Below are positions 24,520 through 33,779 of a stretch of DNA of 33,779 nt, in pieces. The notes beneath the pieces are model-generated. The model worked only from the letters and a program-made list of their open reading frames with translations, was not told the origin of the DNA and searched no databases. Position 1 is the stretch's first letter, and each line of letters begins with the position of its first letter. A program made the translations under genes and the position numbers. This DNA comes from JAIOPA01 sp964655175 (GTDB lineage Bacteria; Eisenbacteria; RBG-16-71-46), in the NCBI GenBank assembly GCA_964655175.1, contig CAZZLY010000026.1, positions 1 through 33,779 on the forward strand. The letters run 5' to 3'.

Positions 24520-24906
24520 TCAGTGCGACTCGGCGACGACCTGGGCGTAATCCGCGCTCGAAAGCAGCGAGGCGAACGACGACGGATCGGCGAGCCGGAT
24601 GCGGACCATCCAACCGGCGCCGTACGGGTCCTTGTTCACGACGCTGGGATCGTCCGCGAGCGCCGTGTTGACCTCGACCACTTCGCCGGCGAGCGGCGAA
24701 TAGAGGTCGCTCACCGTCTTCACGGCCTCGACGACGCCGAACGTCTTCCCGGCCTCGAGCGTGCGGCCGACTTCGGGCAGTTCGACGAACACGACGTCAC
24801 CCAACTGCTCGGTGGCGTAACCGGTGATGCCCACCGTCACCACCCCGCCCTGCTCGCGGGCCCATTCGTGTTCGCGCGTGTAGCGGACATCATCGGGATA
24901 GGTCAC
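24520..24906 (-). CDS. gcvH: Glycine cleavage system H protein
   Basis: This 128-residue lipoyl carrier shuttles the aminomethyl group between the P, T and L proteins of glycine cleavage. TREHEWAR at 10-17, ITGYATEQLGDVVFVELPEVG at 27-47 and the lipoylation segment VVEAVKTVSDLYSP, with Lys63 as the lipoylated residue, are standard. NKDPYGAGWMVRI (91-103) closes the fold. The start is GTG at 24906; an ATG two bases upstream would hit TGA at once. GGAGG precedes it. It lies 15 bp after gcvT and shares its operon. gcvP is not in the window, although it often adjoins these genes. Confidence 0.96.
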   Translation of the reverse strand: MTYPDDVRYTREHEWAREQGGVVTVGITGYATEQLGDVVFVELPEVGRTLEAGKTFGVVEAVKTVSDLYSPLAGEVVEVNTALADDPSVVNKDPYGAGWMVRIRLADPSSFASLLSSADYAQVVAESH

Positions 24907-24921
24907 ATCGCCTCCGTGCGG

Positions 24922-26028
<1,107 letters not shown>

Positions 26029-26062
26029 GCGGGATCCTCTCGGGAAAAGGGCGAACCCGGTC

Positions 26063-26091
26063 AAGGTAGCCAGCGCTCCGGAGCCGGTCAA
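26063..26091 (-). promoter_or_regulatory. Promoter candidate for gcvT-gcvH
   Basis: On the minus strand TTGACC (26086-26091) and TACCTT (26063-26068) are 17 bases apart, matching five and three of six consensus positions. The predicted start near 26056 leaves about 28 bases of leader, too short for a glycine riboswitch. The element lies just after the kbl hairpin and has the same -35 as the BMC promoter candidate. Confidence 0.4.
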
Positions 26092-26108
26092 GGTTCGCGG
26101 GGAACGCA

Positions 26109-26136
26109 CGAGGGGCGACGAGACCGTCGCCCCTCG
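26109..26136 (-). terminator. Hairpin terminator after kbl
   Basis: A perfect 11-bp inverted repeat (CGAGGGGCGAC / GTCGCCCCTCG) with a six-base loop lies about 28 bases past the kbl stop. On the minus strand the stem ends in TCG and continues TGCGTTCC, the same kind of T-poor tail as after rpsA. Position between kbl and the gcvT promoter supports termination. Confidence 0.65.
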
Positions 26137-26164
26137 CGCCCTGCGCCCTTGGGCCCGCCCCGCG

Positions 26165-27376
<1,212 letters not shown>

Positions 27377-27395
27377 GACGTCTCCCCCCGAACCG

Positions 27396-28486
27396 TCAGA
27401 CGGTCTGGCCCCACGGCGCGAGCACGACCTTGCCGGCCTTGCCGTCGCGCAGCAGGCCGATGGCCTCGTCGAAGCGCTCCATGGACATCACGTGCGTGAT
27501 GGCGGGACGCAGATCGAGACGGCCCGAGCCGAGCAACTGGTCCATCTGGAACCAGGTGTCGTACATGCGCCGGCCGATGATGCCGTGCAGCGTGATGCCC
27601 TTGAAGATCACGAGCCGGTTCCAATCGAGTTCGAACGGTTCGCTGGGCAGCCCCAGCATGCTCATGCGGCCGCCCATGCGAAGCGCCGCCAGCGCATCGC
27701 GCACCGCACCGGGGTGACCGCTCATCTCGAGCACGCCGTCGAGCATGCGACCGTTCGTGAGCGCCTTCACGCGATCGACCAGGTTCTCGGTGCGCACGTC
27801 GATGACGGCGTCGGCCTTCATCTCGCGGGCGAGCTCGAGCCGGTAGGGCGAGACGTCGCTCGCGAACACGTGCGCGGCGCCGGCGGCCTTGGCCACACCG
27901 ATCGCGAACAGGCCGATCGGACCGCAACCGGTCACCAGGATGCTCGCGCCCGAGAGGTTGCCCGCGAACGCGGTGTGCACCGCGTTGCCGCAGGGTTCCA
28001 TGACCGCCGCGACCTCGAGCGGGATGCCGGCGGGCACACGCCAGCAGTTGACCGCCGGGACCGCGACGAACTCGGCGAACCCGCCGTTGACGTCGACGCC
28101 CAGGATGCGGGTGTTCTCGCAGACGTGGCCGTTGCCCGTGCGGCAGGCGATGCACGTGTTGCACACGATGTGGCTCTCGCACGAGACGCGGTCACCCAGC
28201 GCGACGCCCGAGGTGCCGGGACCCAGCTCGATCACCTCGCCCACGAACTCGTGCCCGAGCGTCACCGGCGGCTTGATGCGCCCTTGCGACCAGCGATCCC
28301 AGTTGCAGATGTGCAGGTCGGTGCCGCACACCCCGGCGCGCAGGACGCGCAACAGCACCTCACCGGTGCCGGGCGTCGGCACGGGCACGTCGCGGATCTC
28401 CGCGCCCGGCGCAGCCGTGGTCTTGACGATCGCCTTCATGGTCTTCGTGCGCGTGGGCGTCGGCGCGGGTTCCGTCGAAAGAGCGG

Positions 28487-28490
<4 letters not shown>
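27396..28490 (-). CDS. tdh: L-threonine 3-dehydrogenase
   Basis: This 364-residue zinc medium-chain dehydrogenase oxidises threonine to 2-amino-3-ketobutyrate with NAD+. The catalytic zinc residues are Cys55 (AGVCGTDLHI) with His80-Glu81 (GHEF); the structural zinc site is Cys110, Cys113, Cys116 and Cys124. The Rossmann motif VTGCGPIGLFAIGVAKAAGA follows. NWDRWSQGRIKPPVTLGHE is typical of Tdh. Adjacent kbl completes the two-step pathway. I use the ATG at 28490, which overlaps the uvrA stop (ATGA) and has GGAG upstream. This gives a 17-residue Thr/Pro-rich extension before MKAIVK; the ATG at 28439 would give the E. coli-like length. Confidence 0.94.
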
Positions 28491-31366
<2,876 letters not shown>

Positions 31367-31424
31367 GGACCGTACCACGCGCACCGCCCGGCGTCCGCTC
31401 GCGGGGCGTCCCCACCGCGCCGGC

Positions 31425-32699
31425 CTATTCGTTGCGCAGCGAGGCCACCGGATCGAGGCGCGCGGCCCGCAGCGCCGGATACAGGCCGCAGAACACGCCC
31501 ACGGCGACCGAGACCCCGACCCCGACCAGCACCGAACTCCACGTGACGTAGGTCGGCAGCCCGGTCCAGACCCGGACGAGGAACGCGATCGTGAAGCCCA
31601 GCAGGATGCCCATGAGACCGCCGGCGGTCGACAGGGCGACCGCCTCGGCGAGGAACTGCAACAGGATGCTGCGCGGAGGCGCGCCGACCGCCTTGCGCAG
31701 ACCGATCTCGTGCGTGCGCTCCGAAACCGCAACCCACATCACATCCATGATGCCGATACCGCCGACGATGAGCGCGATGCAGGAGACGAGCATCATGAGC
31801 GTGACGATGCCGCCCGTGATGGTGTGGTACAGCGACATGAACGCATCGTCACTGAAGATCTCGAAGTCGTCGCTTCGGTACGCGGGTAGCCGCCGTTGCT
31901 GGCGCAGCACCGTGCGCACCTGCTCGATCGCCTCGCCGACCTGCGCCGGGCTGGTCGCGAGAACGTCGAGGAAGACCTCGCTCCCCTGCGCGTACCACGG
32001 CGGCGCACGACGCGGCGTCCGCCAGTACTTGGCCACCGTGGTCCACGGCATGCACACCATCTCGTTGAGATTGTGGAACGGGACCTGGCCTTTCACCGTG
32101 AACTCTCCGATCACGGTGAAGGGCACCCCGCCGATGCTGACCTTGCGCCCGATCCCCGAGGTGTTCTGGAACAGGGCGATCCGCGTGTCGCGACCCAGCA
32201 CCACGACGTTGGCGCTCCGCTCGACCTCGACCTCGGTGAAGAACCGCCCCACCGCGATGTCGAATCCGCGGGTGCGCAGGAATTCGGTGTCCGCTCCGAA
32301 CGTCATCTCGCCGGCGCGGGCGACGTGCCCGCCCCGCTCCACGCGCAGATTGCCGAACGCGGGCTTGACGACCGACACGACCGCGACGGCGGGGCACTGG
32401 GCTCGCAGGGCACGCGCATCCTCGAGCGTGAACGCGTGCCGCCCGCGCAGGCTGTCCGGGATGCCGCGCGTGAACATGAGTCCCGGCCGGAACGTGCGGA
32501 CGTAGATGGTGTTCCGGCTGAACGTCTGGATGCTGGCGAGGAACGAGCGCTCGAATCCGTTCACGAGCGAGGCCATGGCGATGACCGTCGCGACACCGAT
32601 GACCACACCGAGCAGGGTCAGCCAGGTGCGCAGCCGATTGGCCCGGAGGGCGTCACGTGCGACACGGAGCAGGTCGGGGAACGACGCTTGCGGCGCCAT
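31425..32699 (-). CDS. MacB/FtsX-type ABC transporter permease
   Basis: This 424-residue protein has the MacB_PCD plus FtsX layout: TM1 near residues 25-47 (TWLTLLGVVIGVATVIAMASL), a large periplasmic domain of about 240 residues, then three membrane helices (VTLMMLVSCIALIVGGIGIMDVM, ALSTAGGLMGILLGFTIAFLV and VLVGVGVSVAVGVFCGLYPALRAA). SERTHEIGLRKAVGAPPRSILLQFLAEA is the cytoplasmic coupling segment, and RAARLDPVASLRNE ends the protein, as in MacB-type permeases. Such proteins act with an ATPase and often a membrane-fusion protein to export peptides, drugs or lipoproteins, or as mechanotransmitters. No ATPase is fused, and none is in the window. It is followed by uvrA after 58 bp. Confidence 0.9.
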   Translation of the reverse strand: MAPQASFPDLLRVARDALRANRLRTWLTLLGVVIGVATVIAMASLVNGFERSFLASIQTFSRNTIYVRTFRPGLMFTRGIPDSLRGRHAFTLEDARALRAQCPAVAVVSVVKPAFGNLRVERGGHVARAGEMTFGADTEFLRTRGFDIAVGRFFTEVEVERSANVVVLGRDTRIALFQNTSGIGRKVSIGGVPFTVIGEFTVKGQVPFHNLNEMVCMPWTTVAKYWRTPRRAPPWYAQGSEVFLDVLATSPAQVGEAIEQVRTVLRQQRRLPAYRSDDFEIFSDDAFMSLYHTITGGIVTLMMLVSCIALIVGGIGIMDVMWVAVSERTHEIGLRKAVGAPPRSILLQFLAEAVALSTAGGLMGILLGFTIAFLVRVWTGLPTYVTWSSVLVGVGVSVAVGVFCGLYPALRAARLDPVASLRNE

Positions 32700-32753
32700 A
32701 CCTGCAGTGTCCGCGCCCTCCCCCGTCCCGACGATGGGTCGGAGGGACCGCCC

Positions 32754-33779
32754 TCATTCGTAGCGGAGGGAATCCACCGGATCGAGCCGTGAGGCGCGCA
32801 TGGCCGGATAGAGCCCGAAGAACACCCCGATCAGGGTCGAGACGAGCAGGCCCACGATCACCGACCACGCCGAGACGTAGGTCGGCAAGGGCGACACGGT
32901 GCGCACCAACCACGAGACGCCGGCCCCGAGCAGGATGCCCAGCATCCCCCCCATGGCGGTGAGCAAGAGCGCCTCGATGAGGAACTGCAGGAGGATCGCC
33001 CGGCGCGGGGCCCCCAGCGCCTTGCGCACCCCGATCTCACGGGTCCGTTCGGTGACCGCGACCAGCATGATGTTCATGACGCCGATGCCGCCCACGAGCA
33101 ACGAGATGGCCGAGATCAGGAACATGAGCGCGAAGATGCCGCCGGTGATGCCGTTGTAGAGCCCGATGAAGACGTCGTCCGAGAACACCGCGAAATCGTT
33201 CGGCTTGTTGCTGGGAAGGTGTCGGCGGATGCGCAGCACGTCGCTGATCTGACGGATGGCCTCGTCGCTGCGCTCGGGCGAGACCGCGATCGCGTCGAAG
33301 AACAACTCGCCGCGCTTGGGGAACCAGGGCGGGGCGTTCGAGGGCGGACTCCAGTACTTGTCGATGAGCGGGTACGGGATGCAGGCGACCTCGTCGAAGT
33401 TGTTCCCGAGGAACCGCCCCTTGGACTCGAACTCCCCGATGACCGTGAACGGGATGCCGTTCAGATGCACGGTGCGCATCAGACCGGAGGCGTCCTTGAA
33501 AAGCGCCTCCCGCGTGTCCTTGCCGAGCACGATGACGTTCGCGCCGCGGCGCACCTCCTCCTCGGTGAAGAATCGGCCGCGCGCGAGTTCGTAGCCGTGC
33601 GTCCGAAGGAGTTGGTCGTCGGTGCCGTACACGAACGTGGACTTGGTCGTCCGATCCGCGCGCGAGAGCTTGAAGTCGTTGAACCCGAACTTGAACACCG
33701 AGACCGCCGCCACCGCGGGAGCCTGATCCAGGATCGCGCGACCGTCCTCGATCGTGAAGGCGCGACGCTGCTTGAGCGA
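32754..33779 (-). CDS. MacB/FtsX-type ABC transporter permease, 5' end beyond the window
   Basis: This gene runs off the right edge; 341 residues are visible. It is a clear paralogue of the following permease: the visible start SLKQRRAFTIEDGRAILDQ aligns with SLRGRHAFTLEDARAL there, and both have a GRFFTEEEV/GRFFTEVEV segment, PPWFPKRGELFFDAIAVSP against PPWYAQGSEVFLDVLATSP, and the coupling segment TERTREIGVRKALGAPRRAILLQFLIEA. Three C-terminal membrane helices are present and the protein ends RLDPVDSLRYE. TM1 and the start codon lie outside the window. The two permeases may form a heterodimer; the ATPase gene, if linked, should be further right. Confidence 0.9.
   Translation of the reverse strand, partial: SLKQRRAFTIEDGRAILDQAPAVAAVSVFKFGFNDFKLSRADRTTKSTFVYGTDDQLLRTHGYELARGRFFTEEEVRRGANVIVLGKDTREALFKDASGLMRTVHLNGIPFTVIGEFESKGRFLGNNFDEVACIPYPLIDKYWSPPSNAPPWFPKRGELFFDAIAVSPERSDEAIRQISDVLRIRRHLPSNKPNDFAVFSDDVFIGLYNGITGGIFALMFLISAISLLVGGIGVMNIMLVAVTERTREIGVRKALGAPRRAILLQFLIEALLLTAMGGMLGILLGAGVSWLVRTVSPLPTYVSAWSVIVGLLVSTLIGVFFGLYPAMRASRLDPVDSLRYE

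Noticed and set aside
26029..26108. Glycine riboswitch upstream of gcvT
   Set aside because: The space between the promoter candidate and the GTG leaves a leader of about 28 bases, and no tandem aptamer-like structure is visible.
32700..32753. GTCCC/GGGAC inverted repeat between the two permeases as a terminator
   Set aside because: The stem is only eight pairs with a three-base bulge and lacks any tail; the two genes are more likely co-transcribed.

Overview
This window looks like chromosome from a high-GC bacterium. Nearly all of it is coding, in tightly packed runs with 1-10 nt stop/start overlaps and frequent GTG starts. An OppA lipoprotein and MacB-type permeases point to an envelope with an active periplasmic or surface side. 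The AURKAIP1/COX24-type mini-ribosomal protein and the gene mix would suit a poorly sampled high-GC lineage (Gemmatimonadota or Candidatus Eisenbacteria-like), but I cannot fix the phylum from sequence alone. No tRNA, rRNA, CRISPR array, insertion sequence or phage gene was seen.

Layout. Two genes at the left edge read on +: a zinc methyltransferase/methylenetetrahydrofolate reductase fusion and a CxxCxxCC protein. Everything else (2493-33779) reads on -. In transcription order from the right edge: two MacB/FtsX-like permeases, uvrA, tdh and kbl (threonine to glycine plus acetyl-CoA), gcvT, gcvH and an octanoyltransferase lipM-like gene (glycine cleavage and its lipoylation), then a five-gene oligopeptide ABC transporter (oppA-B-C-D-F). 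A 581-bp non-coding stretch separates this half from a seven-gene bacterial microcompartment (BMC) operon. Downstream of the BMC genes lies a long housekeeping chain: FmdB-like zinc ribbon, HU/IHF-like protein, a 31-residue bS22/mS38-like protein, an RNase II/R-family exonuclease, a PilZ protein with a lysine-rich tail, aroA, cmk, plsC, rpsA, a secreted TPR protein and mutS.

The most interesting part is the BMC operon (13627-17094). It encodes a full set of shell building blocks: two hexameric BMC-H, one tandem-domain BMC-T and three pentameric BMC-P/EutN proteins. It encodes only one enzyme, a PduP/EutE-type CoA-acylating aldehyde dehydrogenase with a likely encapsulation helix. No signature aldehyde-generating enzyme, phosphotransacylase, alcohol dehydrogenase or regulator is present in the window, so the substrate is unknown. 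One BMC-H has a divergent pore loop.

Secondary points are the PilZ protein with a histone H1-like tail, the exonuclease gene whose apparent coding extends upstream of any canonical start, and three hairpins followed by the same T-poor tail that may be this organism's terminators. Promoters and terminators listed here are pattern matches only.
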